Origin: Multifurca ochricompacta
Taxonomy: Eukaryota; Basidiomycota; Agaricomycetes; Russulales; Russulaceae
NCBI GenBank assembly: GCA_022496185.1
Contig: WTXG01000221.1
Location: forward strand, 1-59,394
Length of the DNA stretch: 59,394 nt
Reading direction: 5' to 3'
Positions 8,958 to 20,472 of this stretch are shown piece by piece. Every line of letters begins with the position of its first letter. Within the stretch, counting starts at the first letter, position 1. Position numbers and translations under genes: made by a program. The notes beneath the pieces are model-generated. The model did not search any database. It worked only from the letters and a program-made list of their open reading frames with translations, and had not been told where the DNA came from.

Positions 8958-11900
8958 TTAAGAGTGGCGTCGACCCTGGCGCCTAGAAATGGAATTGTAG
9001 TATTGTTTCACAAGTTCAGGGGCGTGACAGTCCTCTCTATTTACCCAGGAGTTGTCACTTGTGGGATAACCCTTCCAGCTGACCAGGAATTGTAAGTTCT
9101 GAGAGCACCCATGGAGTCTGTGATCTAAGATGGCTTCCACTTCATATTCCTCCTCATGGTTGACAATGTCAGGTGGGGGTCTCAGAAATTTGGACCATGT
9201 GCCTCAGTTTCTTTGTAAGGGGTCAGGAGATCAATATGGAAAACATTGTGGATCTTCATATGAGGTGGTAAAGATAATCTATAAGCCACTGGGGAGATTC
9301 GGTCCAAGACTCGGAACGGGCCATATCGGCGCGGGGCGAGTTTGGTCGAAGGGAAATGCGTCTTGATGTTCTTGCCTTCGAGCCAAACTTGCGAATCAAC
9401 GGGGAGCTCCGGGTATGTCGGGCGTGCAGTGTGTGAACGAAAGGCCGCTTCGGCTCTTGCGCGCGCATGTCGTAAGCTATTCAAGCGGTCGTCTAGTCGA
9501 GGGATGTTTGTGTCGGATAATTCCGCTTTCCAGTCTAGTGAAACGCCGTGAATTAGTGCATGTGGTGACATCTTAGTTCGATCGTGTGTCCAGGAATTGT
9601 GGACATATTCGGCAAGGGGAAGATAGTCGGCCCAAGAGTGTTGATCATTCCCACCCAGAGGCGGAGGTATTGTTCTAACCATAGATTCATGCGCTCACTT
9701 GCTCCGTCCGTGCACGGATGAAAGGCAGTTGAAAGGTTTTGCTGGATTCGTAGGGTGGTTGCTAATGCTCGGGAGAATTGAGATGTAAAGCATGGATCGC
9801 GATCCGAAATAATTCGTCCAGGGATGCCAAATAGCGGGAACACGTGTCGGTAGTAGAGCGTGCGATTCCTTCACCCGTGATGTCCTTCGAACAGGAATGA
9901 ATTTAGCCGCTTTTGAGCACCCCTGGTCAACAATAGTTAGTACCGCGTCATAGCGACCCGAGACAGGAAGGTCCGTAATGAGGTCCATGGCAATGTATTG
10001 GAATGGGCCTGCGGACGTCGGTACGTCTAGTGGAAAGAGTGGGGCTTTCTTTGTTAACTTAGGTTTATTTTCTTGACATGAGGCACATCCGCGAATGTAT
10101 TCGCATACAAAGTCCGTAAGTCCTGGGCCTTCGTAGTCCTGCTGGATTTTCCTAATAGTTTTATCAATACCGGGGTGTCCTGCTAGGACGTGGTCATGAT
10201 GTTGGTATAGAATCTGTTGTCGTTCAGGCAGAGTCTGAGGAAATGGGAGTTTATTGGTGCGAGCGACTTTGATAAATAATGTTGGTGGTAGTACGGTGAT
10301 CGCGTCATTATCCTTATCTCCCTGTTCAGCGTCGGGTCGTCGTGACAGCATGTCAGCTACTGTGTGGAGTTTCCCGGGAACATGTTCAAGGGAAAAGTCG
10401 AAATCTGCTAATTCTTGGAGCCATCGTGCTTGGCGCCGATTGAGTTTCTGCAGTTCTTTAAAGTATTGTAGATTATTGTGATCGGTGCGCACTTGTACTT
10501 TATCTTGGGCTCCGAGTAGATATTGGCGCCATGTTCGGAAAGCGGTCATGATTGCAAATAATTCTCGATCGTAGATATCCCAATTCCTTTGGGTAGCATC
10601 AAGTGTTTTTGAGAGATATGCAATAGGGTGTAAGCGTCTGTCGTGGTCTTTCTGACTAAGTGTTGCTCCGACTGCGAATCCCGAAGCGTCTGTGTCTACT
10701 ATGAAAGGTTTCGTAAAGTCTGGCTGGGCGAGGACTGGTTGTGAAGTGACTCGTTGTTTAAGGGTGTCGAAGGCACTCTGTTCGATTGTCGTCCATTTCC
10801 ATGGGTTTTTTGCACTTGTGAGGGCGTTTAGAGGTGCTGCAATTTTACTAAATCCTTGTATGAACCGTCTGTAGAACTGACAGAATCCAAGAAACGATCT
10901 AACTTCTTTCACCGTGGTCGGAATCTTCCAGGATGTGATGCCTTTGACTTTTACTGGGTCCATATGGACTTGATTGCCCTCTAGTATTAAGCTGAGGTAT
11001 TCAATTCGTGTTTGCTCAAATGCACACTTCTCCGGTTTAAGATACAGGTCGAGTTTATTAAGTTTGTCCAAGACGCGGTGTACTTTAGAGCGGTGGTTTT
11101 TGAGATCGGAGTCCGTATGTATTAGGATGTCGTCCATGTAAACTGTAAACCAAGCTTTCCCTGAGGCGTCGTGTTCATTTAGTTCTTCGCGGAATTCTGC
11201 GTTCATCATGGTTTGAAATGTTGCAGGGGAATTGGTTAGTCCGAAAAACATTACGTTAGGCTCGTAGAGGCCGCGATTAGTTTTGAAGGCCGCCTTCCAA
11301 CGATCTTCTGGTACAATCCGCACGTTGTTGTAGCCCCAGCGGATATCCATTTTGGTGAATAGAGTGCTCCCTCGTACACGATCAATAAGCTCAGGTATGA
11401 GGGGTAATGGATATGTATTTCTGATAGTCCAACTATTGAGCTTTCGGTAATCCTGGACGGGACGTAGCTTCCCATCTTTCTTTTTTATGAAGAAGAAGGG
11501 GGATGCGTAGGGTGATTTGGATTCAGTAATATATCCCTTCTGTAAATGCTCGTCTAGGAATTTATTGAGTGCTTCCTGTTCACCCGGCCCTAATGGGTAG
11601 ATCTTGCAATCTAACGTAGCAGGTGCTTCTGGTTTTAGTTCAATCTTGTGATCCCAGGTTCGTGCCGCCGGGAATCGTTGTGCCTCTTCGTCGCTAAAGA
11701 CTTTTTGATGTCGATGATATTCTTTCGGAACGATCTGGTCCCAAGTCCGCTCTGTCGAGTCTTTGGCTTTGATCGCTAATTCCTGTGCTATATTCAGACA
11801 TTTAAGTCGACTGTCGGGTAGGTTGAACGTGAGTGATTGGTTGAGGGTTTCTGTCGTCCAGTCGATATTCAGGTTATTCGCGGCAAGCCAGGGGTATCCC

Positions 11901-12181
11901 AGAATCATTTCGTCCGAGCCAATAGATGCAACATAGAAGCGATGATTCTGTTGTTTGTTATTAGTCGTGACTTTGAGGTCTACACATCGTGTGATTGTGT
12001 GTGTTTGATTGGGCGATCCGTCTGCGTTCTGGAGTTTTTTTGGAATAGTTAATCGTTTCGTGGGGAGGCGATGTTTAATGACCGTTCGATAGTTGATGAA
12101 GTTTTCGGTTGCACTGCTATCGACAAGTGCTTGTATGTGGGCCTTATTTGTCATGTCATGTAAGGGAACAGATACTTTCAT
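8958..12181 (-). pseudogene. C1a pol: protease, RT, RNase H, integrase, chromodomain; frameshifted
   Basis: The first 828 codons (12181 to 9695) are open. The protease site reads DSSAT (near 12117) instead of DSGAT. RT has YMDD at 11129-11140. The RNase H blocks YDRELFAI and TDHNNLQYF follow, then the integrase HHCC (HHDHVLAGHPG...CASCQ) and the first catalytic D in MDLITDLP. Frameshifts near 9840 and 9690 break the rest, where ISDRDPCF, SERMNLWLEQ and the C-terminal domain lie in other frames. The C-terminal chromodomain (FLVSWKGYPTSDNSW) ends at 8958. The ancestral length of about 1,070 codons is normal for a chromovirus. The Gly to Ser change in the protease and the frameshifts make it inactive. 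Confidence 0.88.
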
Positions 12182-12243
12182 TGACTTTAGAGATGATCTA
12201 TATACATGATGTGAGATTATCGCTCAAATGTAGGCCGTCCCAT

Positions 12244-13407
12244 TCAAGCGATGTAAAAATCCTCATCGCCACTAAATTTCTCTTGGAGTTTTTGGTGTTG
12301 TTTGTCTGTCATAGTTCTAAGAGCCATGGCAAGCGCGTTGAGATCCACTGCAGGGGTGACTGATGCGTCGATAGAGTCAGGCGTTTTTGCGGGTACCGTT
12401 GCAGTCGTGGGTACTTCGGTGATCATGGCAGCGCAGGCCAGTGTGGGGGCATTCGCACGTGGTTTCTTATTCGGGCAGTCTCGGACCAAATGTCCCCGCC
12501 TACCGCATTCGAAACATCGGCCTTCCTTTTTGTATTGTTCTTTCTCTTCGACTGTTACAGCTTTCTTTATGACTTCGGGGGTTGAGACATCGTGATCACG
12601 TCGTCAATAGAATGTAAATTTATTTCCACGCGGTGGTGTGTTGGTTGTGGGCCTCATGCCAAGGGCATCCTTACTGTACAACCAGTTGGCGTGGTGTTTT
12701 CTAGCAGATGCTGCTGCTTCATCGAAGGTTCTGGGCTGATCGAATAGTAACATTGTTTGAACGAGTCGTGTGGGGAGGCCTCGGTGGAAGTACTGCCGAG
12801 CGGCTGGATCATCGATGTGGAGTTCTGCCCTTGTGGCCAGCGTGCGAAATTCGGCGATATAGTCATCAATGTTTGAATTGCGCATTTGTAATCGATCTAG
12901 TGCGCGTAGTGCTTTTTGTCCTGCCACTACGTCGGCCCATGCTTCACGGAATATTTGTTTGAATCCATCCCAAATGTATGGGACTCGTATGTTCCCTTCT
13001 TTGATGTCGGTTAACCATTTGATCTGGTCCACTACCCATCGGTCTACTCTGGGTCCTCGTATCAATCCCAGGGTGTATGCGACTCTTGTTCTTTCGTTTT
13101 GGACTGTAGCCACGTTTTCATTCAAGCTGAAGAACAATTCTAGTTTTGCAAGCCAATCCATGGACGTGTCGCGGTTTCCTTCGAAGAAGGGTGGTGGTAC
13201 TCCCGTCATGGTTCCCCCTCCTTGGTTCAGTGCTCCTGCCCCCAGAGCAGGAGGGCCTAAAGGCGGTTCGTCGGGATTTCTGCTCATAGCTCTGGTGGTC
13301 GCGGTGGTTCTTTCTTCGGGACTTCGTTTGGGTCGACTGGGGCGCGTTTCGACAACGTCTTCTTCTGCGGCTCTCCGAGCTTGTCTAGTGTTTGGTCTGG
13401 CCGCCAT
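12244..13407 (-). pseudogene. C1a gag with CCHC knuckle, one nonsense codon
   Basis: The minus-strand frame opens at ATG 13407 (MAARPNTRQ). It holds the retrotransposon gag fold (about residues 80-240, with the WLAKLELFF and LRALDRLQM motifs). It is broken by TGA at plus-strand 12604-12606, then continues in the same frame to a knuckle CFECGRRGHLVRDC and stops at 12244. The TGA replaces a codon in an Arg-rich site. Pol follows about 60 bases later in another frame. A second open frame (13284-13631) overlaps the start. Confidence 0.85.
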
Positions 13408-13631
13408 TGCTTGTGGAGTGGTAGTTCGGGTTTCAATGTCGATGGTGTCGTCTGCTGCTGCAAGTAGGGCGAATCGGTTGTGGAGATCAAAAGGTAAGTC
13501 TTCACTTTCTCGGGGTTCTGACTCTTCGGTTGATAGGTATCGTCGTGGGGATGTTTCGTCAAAGGATGTTCATTCAGATGGTGGGGTTCTGGGTTCGCGT
13601 GTAGAAGACGTCGCGATCGGGTGTCAGGCAA
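13284..13631 (-). CDS. Short frame overlapping the gag start of family C
   Basis: A 115-codon frame starting MPDTRS, rich in Pro, Lys and Thr, out of frame with the gag ATG at 13407. It is also open in C1b (45350-45697), but the two copies are nearly identical in DNA, so shared openness is weak evidence. It could be an N-terminal gag extension joined by a frameshift, or chance. No domain is recognised. Confidence 0.25.
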   Translation of the reverse strand: MPDTRSRRLLHANPEPHHLNEHPLTKHPHDDTYQPKSQNPEKVKTYLLISTTDSPYLQQQTTPSTLKPELPLHKQWRPDQTLDKLGEPQKKTLSKRAPVDPNEVPKKEPPRPPEL

Positions 13632-13686
13632 GGGACGCGTCGTCGTCGCCTTGCAGTTCTGGTGAGTTCTTTTGTTTAGTTCTGGA

Positions 13687-13698
13687 AAGTCTGTTCTT
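13687..13698 (-). promoter_or_regulatory. C1a self-primed PBS
   Basis: On the minus strand the sequence after the 5' LTR is T then AAGAACAGACTT. Its 12-nt complement AAGTCTGTTCTT occurs in the LTR 34 bases past the start of the TATA box, at the expected transcript 5' end. This is the arrangement of Tf1-type self-priming. Confidence 0.7.
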
Positions 13699-13699
13699 A

Positions 13700-14310
13700 T
13701 GTCACAGCTAGGTGCAATGCTGTGTCAATGTCTGGGATTCAAGGTCGTCTAGCAAGATTTTAGGAGCTTCAAATCAAGTCAAGTCAAGTCAAGTCAAGTA
13801 CGCCTGGTCAATGGGGCGCGCGCGCGAGACGGAGTCGAGCAGAGACGTTAAGTCCTGCCACAAGGTTCTGGGGTAGAAGTCCTTCTAAGGCACAAACTTA
13901 GAAGGTTCAAGTCGAATGTCTTTCGGTTCAGTGAAGTGAGTTCCCAAGCACCTGTATTGAATACAGAAGAACAGACTTAGAGTCTCGTCCTGATCTACTA
14001 GGGGTTTATATACATGTTTTTGTGCTATGAAGGATGGTTCTGGTAGTTACTAGAGCGTTCACTAGGTAGTCTAATGGTTGTACAGTAGAATACCCCAGAA
14101 GGATAAAGAAGGGAGAGGGGTTGCGCCCTCTGGATGTTGATCAGTAAGCCACTAAGTAGGATCAGTAAGCAAATCAGTCAGCATGTGAGTAATAAGTCCT
14201 TCATAAGCAAGTCATGTGTGTGTCTGTGTGATATGGTAAATATAAAGAAAAAAAGAAAAGTAAACGACATGAAGCACATGACTCCGACACCAGCAGATGA
14301 AACCGTCACA
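13700..14310 (-). repeat. C1a 5' LTR
   Basis: 611 bp, nearly identical to 7059-7669 and to 44671-45281 (opposite strand). As the 5' LTR of a minus-strand element it would drive transcription leftward. Its right flank, CGTTG, is inside a family A gag knuckle. Confidence 0.9.
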
Positions 14311-14547
14311 CGTTGCTTCCGTTGCAGAGCACTGGGACACATGTCCCGGGACTGTCCCAAGAAGGGGGCACGAGTTGCCGCTGCCACTGTGACGACAGAA
14401 CATCCCATCCAGAATAACCCCCCCGTTGTGGATAAACGGTTGAAAGAAGAGAAGGCTCAGGATATATGGGCCAACATGATGAAGGAGAGTGAGGAAGTGT
14501 GCGCCATACTGGTAGAGAAGGCGTTTGCGAAAAAGGATTTTTGTTAG
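14311..14547 (+). pseudogene. A1 gag C-terminus (CCHC knuckle), 5' part removed by C1a LTR
   Basis: Starts inside the knuckle CFRCRALGHMSRDC and runs to the conserved gag end AKKDFC and TAG. The 5' LTR and about 425 gag codons are missing, being cut at the C1a LTR. The gag end overlaps the pol frame by -1 at GGATTTTTGTTAGG, as in A2 and A3. Confidence 0.85.
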
Positions 14548-17500
14548 GCTCAAACCCATCGGCCTGGGCATGAGCACTCCATGTTACCTCTGTGTATGCC
14601 AGTCGATTCAAATCATTGAAAATACCAGTCCATTTCGAAACTACACAGAGGACGGCCAATCGAGATATTTTAGTGGACTCTGGAGCCACGGACAATTTCA
14701 TTCACCCACGACTCGTCAAAACCATGGGTTTGGGACAGCTGGCACTTCCCCAGGAGAAGAACATCTGGAATATTGACGGAACAGCCAATCGCGCTGGAAA
14801 GATCACTCACTATACGGATCTAAGGGTCCAGGTTGGAGAGGCTACAAAAAACATTCGTTTCCTAATTACGGACCTAGGAGACGAAGACCTTATCCTAGGA
14901 TACCCGTGGCTTGCCGCGTTCGAACCCAAGATCAACTGGGCTGATGCGACAATGGATAAAGAATCATATCCCACTATCATTACATCAATAGGGTATGACT
15001 ATGCAATCCGGCATCCAGTAATAAGGGCCGTGTGTACAGAAGAAGACCCCGGCTACTGCTACGTCACCAAAGCATCAGAGCTGGCCCAGAAGGCAGTACA
15101 AGGACAGAATGAGAAGACCTACCATGAGATAGTGCCGGATGTTTACCAGCGGCATTGGAAGGTATTCTCCGAGGAAGAGTCACATCGCTTTCCTCCAGAG
15201 CGGCCATGGGATCATGCCATTGACTTTCTCCCTGACACACCGGCTGCCATAGACTGTAAAATCTACCCTCTGTCCCAGTCCGAACAAGCCGCACTTACAG
15301 AATTCCTGGAGGAACATCTGGCCAAAGGATACATTCGCCCATCCAAGTCACAGTATGCCTCGCCCTTCTTCTTCATCAAAAAGAAGGATGGCAAACTGCG
15401 ACCTGTCCAGGACTACCACAAGATCAATGCGTACACTGTAAAGAATGCCTACCCCCTGCCACTGATTTCTGAACTTATTGACACCATGAGGGACAAATCC
15501 CTCTTCTCGAAAATGGACGTACGATGGGGCTACAACAATGTCAGGATCAAAGAGGGCGACCAATGTAAAGCGGCGTTTAAGACAAATCAAGGGTTGTTCG
15601 AGCCAAACGTCATGTTCTTCGGCCTTACAAATTCACCGGCAACATTTCAGTCCATGATGAACCACATATTCCGCGACCTCATTCTTACTGGCGAAGTAGT
15701 GGTTTATATGGACGACATATTGGTCACTACCGAGAATGACCTAGCCCACCATCGAGAACAAGTACATCAGGTGTTGGATATCCTACATGAACATGACCTA
15801 TACCTCAAACCTGCCAAGTGTTCATTTGAACAATCGAGTGTAGAATATCTAGGAGTTATCCTGGAGGGAGGACAGGTGCGGATGGACCCCATAAAGGTAC
15901 AAGGGATTCGGGAATGGCCAGTGCCTACATGTGTCAAGGACGTGCGGTCGTTCATTGGTTTCTGCAACTTCTATCGACGCTTCGTCCGAGGATTCTCAGG
16001 GATCGCCCAACCACTAAATGGATTGCTGAAGAAAGACGTCCCTTGGCATTGGACGGAGGAGCATCAAATGGCCTTCGAACAGATTCGTGATGTCATCGGC
16101 TCAGAACCAGTCCTCTTACAACCGGATCTGCAGAAACCTTTTGAACTTGAAGTCGACACATCTCACTTTGCAAATGGTGCTGTATTAAACCAACGAGACG
16201 CAATGGGACTCCTCCACCCTGTAGCCTTTTACTCGGAGACATTCTCATCCGCGGAACGGAATTATGACATTTGGGATAGAGAGTTGCTGGCCATAGTAAA
16301 AGCACTACGACACTGGTGGCCATACCTAGCAGGGACTCCTCACAAGACCATCATTCACACTGACCACTCCAATCTACTATATTGGAAGGAACCCCATAAG
16401 ATAAGCCGGCGAGTCGCTCGTGAAGTCCTGGAGCTCGAAGAGTACAACTTTGAACTGAAGCACATTGCTGGAAGTCGTAATGCTCGCGCAGATGCCCTAT
16501 CACGACGACCTGATTTGAATAACGGTGCAGAGGACAACAATGATGTAACAGTACTCCTGGAAGAGGTTTTTACGAGGACAGCCATTGTCAGTCTTCATGA
16601 CATGGATCTATGGGCCCAAGTATCGCAAAATATGAATCAACAGCTGTGCGAAACATGGGCAGAGGCACATAATCTGAAGAAAATTGACGGCCTTTGGTGG
16701 AAGGACAGGGATCGACTCGTTGTCACCGGTGGCGACAACATTAAGAGGGGGGTGATCCATTTTCACCATGACCTCCCTTCTGCAGGCCACCCTGGCATCG
16801 CTAACACCTACGCCCTCGCCAAACGAGACTACTGGTGGCCGAACATGAAGAAGGATGTGGAAGAATATGTGAAAGGATGTGCGGATTGCCAGGCCAACAA
16901 AGTAAATACACACCCACACCCGCCAGCACTACTCCCAATCACACCAACGACTTCACAACCATTCCAGACCATAGCCATGGACTTCATTGTCAAACTCCCC
17001 ACTTCTAGAGGCTTCGACTCAATCCTGACCATCACTGACCACGACTGTTCAAAAGCAGCGCTGTTCATACCCTGCAATGAGTCCATTACGGCAGAAGGAG
17101 TGGCCAAGCTTTACCTAGATCATGTCTACAGACACTATGGCCTCCCTGAAAAGATCATCTCAGACCGTGACCCACGCTTCACGTCCGCGTTTGCCAGGGC
17201 ACTCTGCAGAACACTGAACATCGCACAAAATATCTCCATGGCGTATCACCCACAGACAGATGGACAGTCGGAAAGAACAAATCAGTGGCTTGAACAGTAT
17301 CTTCGATTTTGGTGCAACGGACGACAAGACGACTGGGCGGACTGGCTCGCAACAGCAGAGTTTGCACACAACTCCTGGCCTAATGGCACCACGAAACACT
17401 CCCCATTCTCACTTATCATGGGATGGACGCCTCGAGCCACATGGACCGGAAAGCCAATGAACGTCCCTTCAGCCACACAGCATATCAACCAATGGGAAGA

Positions 17501-18020
17501 GATTCGGAAATCGGCCAATGAGAACTTGTTGAAGGCGCAAAAGACCCTGGTGGAGAAGCCTACAAAGTTTACGCCTTATCGGACCAATGACATGGTATGG
17601 TTGGAAGGGAAGAACATTCATACGTCACATCCGACAGCCAAGTTAGCGCCCCGACGTCACGGACCTTTCAAAATAACAAGGAAGCTGTCAGATGTGTCAT
17701 ACGAACTTGGACTCCCCCCTACATGGCGCATTCATCCAGTCTTCCATGCCAGACTGCTCACACCATATAAGGAAACGACCCTGCATGGAGAAAACTTCTC
17801 GAGACCCCCACCTGACCTTATCGATGGAGAAGAAGAGTGGGAAGTGGAACGCATTTTAAATTCGAAGCGACAAGGCCAAGGGCGCAAACTACATTACCTA
17901 GTCAAGTGGAAAGGGTTCCCAGACTCTGACAACTCGTGGGAGCCCGCCCGGGATATCTCTGCCCCGGTCCTTATCTCGGAGTTCCACGACCGACATCCAG
18001 AAGCGCCCAGAGACAGTTAA
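14544..18020 (+). CDS. A1 pol: protease, RT, RNase H, integrase, chromodomain
   Basis: From ATG 14592 the frame is open for 1,142 codons. In the other copies the -1 pol frame begins at 14544; here it has TGA at 14571-14573, where A2 has CGA. With residue 1 at 14592: protease DSGAT at D29; RT YMDD at 372-375; RNase H with YDIWDRELLAI and TDHSNLLYW; integrase HHCC (HFHHDLPSAGHPG...CADCQ); catalytic D797, D858 and E894 (D,D35E); chromodomain about 1081-1135 (WKGFPDSDNSWEP). Every catalytic residue I can check is present, so the protein itself looks intact, but it lacks an in-frame gag junction. ORF3 follows 40 bases after the TAA. Confidence 0.9.
16743..16756 (+). promoter_or_regulatory. Candidate central PPT in A1 integrase
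   Basis: AAGAGGGGGGTGAT inside integrase repeats the 3' PPT of the same element (AAGAGGGGGTGAT, 19311-19323) with one extra G. It is preceded by the GTTGTCACC / GGYGACAAC inverted repeat. The role is inferred. Confidence 0.5.
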
Positions 18021-18060
18021 AAGGAACCAATCCACAGACCCCGAAGAAATCCCCCAGTAC

Positions 18061-19293
18061 ATGCTCTCTCAGCAATGTCCTACCACTATCCAATCTATCA
18101 TGTCTTTCATCGCTGCCAATGCCGCCGTCGATGCCTTCACTGCCACAAACGTAGCTGTCGAGAATTTCCCCTCTGCTCATCCTTCCACGCACCCCTCTTC
18201 CCCTATCGACTATGAAGCCGCAGAGGCCCGTGTCAAAAACCAGTCCCTGAATCCAAACGACGACTTCACCCATCGCGAAGACCCCCACCCCAATGACCTG
18301 CTCAACGGAGAGATCGACGACGAAGCCCCCGAATTCCCGTTCATCCCCAACAACCCCAACTCCTCAATGTATTTCCCCTTAGAGATCACCATGGCCGACG
18401 GAACCACAGCCATCGCAAAATACATTTACTATACCAATGGAGGAATGGATGTGGCGGGATGCATGAAGAAGGATGGGCCGGTCTACAGGGCTCCCGTGTA
18501 TCTGGAGGAAAGGTACACAGGTCGACTTCATCATACGCTGACCGATGAACAGTTGGGCCACCTTGCCGCGGAGGACTGTCGCGCCTTCGCGATCGATGAG
18601 GTGATGAACGACATGAGACTACCGCGCTTGAAGGCAGAAGTTATGAGGCTGAGGAAGAGTATCACCTTGAGAAGGACACTGAACCAACAGTACAAGGAGC
18701 ACGCAAAGATGATGGCAAGGCTGGCAAATGGGATGTTCCAGCTGGAGTCGGAGATTGTGGACATCAGAAAGAGGTTGGAAGCGGGGGATGCATACCAGAC
18801 TATTGCTGAAAGGTACGCGGACACTTATGCACGACCCCTCCCCCCTCGAACCTTGGGTGCGGCCCCGACGCTGCTGCCGACCCGGCTCGAGATGCCACGA
18901 TTGCACGAGAACCCGCGCGGGGAGACCTGCTGGCGATGTGATAGCAAGTATCACATAAGCTGGAACTGCCCCCTTAACCACAAGTGGTGTTGACACTGCC
19001 GAAGCAACCTCCACTGGAGCCGACACTGTATCTTCCGACGCATAGGAGTGGCCCCAACTATCACCAATCCATCGGGCTGGTGTGGCAAGTGCCTTCGCCA
19101 CAACGCCGGGCATAAAGAAATCGACTGCCCCGTCTACAACTTATGCCGTGCATGCGGCCAGCGCGGTCCATATGGGTTTCTTCGTACCCACGCGTGCCCG
19201 CAGGAGTTGGAGTCGTACAGCATGGATGACCGTAATGTAGCTGACGATTACCTGGAGTTGGTGCAGGATGATGACGGTACGAGTCGTTTCTAG
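18061..19293 (+). pseudogene. A1 ORF3: zinc-knuckle accessory protein, one nonsense codon
   Basis: Opens at ATG 18061, 40 bases after pol, in the +1 frame relative to pol. It holds the PIDYEAAEARVKN and EFPFIPNNPN blocks, the GPVYRAPVYLEERY block, a predicted coiled coil, then knuckle 1 CWRCDSKYHISWNC. TGA at 18991-18993 falls in knuckle 2 (C-stop-HC). The frame then stays open through knuckles 3 and 4 to TAG at 19291-19293. A3 and A2 have CGG at the stop position. Only one lesion separates this copy from a full protein of about 410 residues. Function unknown. Confidence 0.85.
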
Positions 19294-19308
19294 CCGGGAC
19301 TGCTAGAA

Positions 19309-19324
19309 CCAGAAGAGGGGGTGA
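19309..19324 (+). promoter_or_regulatory. A1 polypurine tract
   Basis: AGAAGAGGGGGTGA ends at the first base of the 3' LTR. This is the expected position of the plus-strand primer. Confidence 0.75.
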
Positions 19325-19913
19325 TGTTACGAACCCCGTCCCTCCCTGTCTTTTTCTTCTTACCCAGCAACGACCCCTCCTTGCCACCTACCCTTCACTA
19401 CCAGATCACGTCTCCATCATGGGATCCTTCACGTGCCCTCCTTCCTTCCCCGTGACCGTCTTTGCCTTTGTTTATATCACTGTACCTATGTTTGGCCCGC
19501 CGTTTGCTTATCTCTTATCCCTTATCTCTAAGACCGGACACTTACTTAATTCCCTATCAGAAGCGCGGCTTTACGCCCTCCGCTTTCGTATATTCGGGCC
19601 CACATGACTCTAGTTTATCTTATCTTTAGACGCCCACTCGATTACGTATATAAGCCCGCTGTAGCTACCTTGTAGACCTCAGACTCGACTTATTGAATAC
19701 ATCGGTGCTTGTCTTCTGGACTTCCCTTTGTCTCTTGACGTCTGCCTGTCTCAGTGCTTTTGGCACTTTCCGCTCAACATCGTCTTAGGGTACAGCCTCT
19801 AGGACTTTGACTCATACCCTCTCGACTCCAAGGGATCTTATTGGTCTCTTATCCGAACCCGCTTAGCACACTGTCACACAAGTCGTGTGGAACGTCCCGC
19901 ACCGGACGTAACA
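19325..19913 (+). repeat. A1 3' LTR
   Basis: 589 bp, TGTTACGAACCCC...CCGGACGTAACA, with TATATAA and the AGACTCGACTT self-primer. The right flank CAATG begins an older LTR fragment. Confidence 0.92.
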
Positions 19914-20230
19914 CAATGGGTGTGTACCCTTCCTTTTGAACCTTCCTGCTGCTCTATAGGGCTTCAGCACACTCAGCTTGGCCCTGTTCCCACTCAACAG
20001 CCTTAGGGGATTAGCTCCCTTTGGCTGACTCTTCCCGTCTTTCTCTGTGCTTGGTTATGGCACATTTTCCTATCCATCCTGAAGCTAAGAGGCTAGCCCT
20101 GTTGTGCTAGGCCTGTTGTAGATCCCGGACCCACAAGTGTCAGGTGCCGCGGATGTGGCTGACTAGTGCCGGACTAGTGGACTCAAGCCGATCGGTGCAT
20201 GTCGCACAGAACGCCCCACTGAGCGTTACA
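19914..20230 (+). repeat. 3' part of a family B-like LTR
   Basis: Blocks such as GGGGATTAGCTCCCTTTGG and the end GAGCGTTACA match the 3' half of the B2 LTR (55233-55823) and, more weakly, family A LTRs. The 5' half is absent because A1 sits there. This is probably the 5' LTR of B1. Confidence 0.6.
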
Positions 20231-20389
20231 TGTTACATGGTGCATCAGTCAGCTACTGTGGAATGTGAGAAAGAAAGTAATAATGATAATGTAAAAAGTC
20301 TGAAACTCCGGTATCTAATCTAATCCACTAAGTAGCTAATCTAATCACCTGATGCCTGAAGCATCACCAAACATCTTCTGTGTTCAACA
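20231..20389 (-). repeat. Cop-1-type LTR fragment
   Basis: About 159 bases nearly the same as 20821-20978 of the solo LTR, from the CATCAGTCAGCTACTG block to the TGTTCAACA end. It joins the family B protease exactly at its LTR terminus, so only the inner side is truncated. Confidence 0.8.
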
Positions 20390-20472
20390 CAGACAACTTC
20401 ATCAGTCAAAGACTCCAGAGAGCGCTGGGACTGGGGACACAGCTACTTCCCCAGGAGAAAAATATTTGGAAC

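Larger units (their letters stand above)
7059..14310 (-). mobile_element. C1a: Ty3/gypsy chromovirus, family C, minus strand, two LTRs
   Basis: A 7.25 kb element framed by two 611-bp LTRs in the same orientation that differ at only a handful of bases. Read on the minus strand the order is LTR, PBS, gag, pol, ORF3, LTR. Gag, pol and ORF3 all carry lesions. The flanks do not match: left AAGCG inside copia RNase H, right CGTTG inside a family A gag. The block may therefore be a recombinant of two insertions rather than one simple insertion. Confidence 0.88.

Noticed and set aside
12869..13711. 280-codon plus-strand ORF
   Set aside because: It is antisense to the C1a gag and its upstream frame. 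The gag on the minus strand has a recognisable core and a CCHC knuckle, so this is a shadow.
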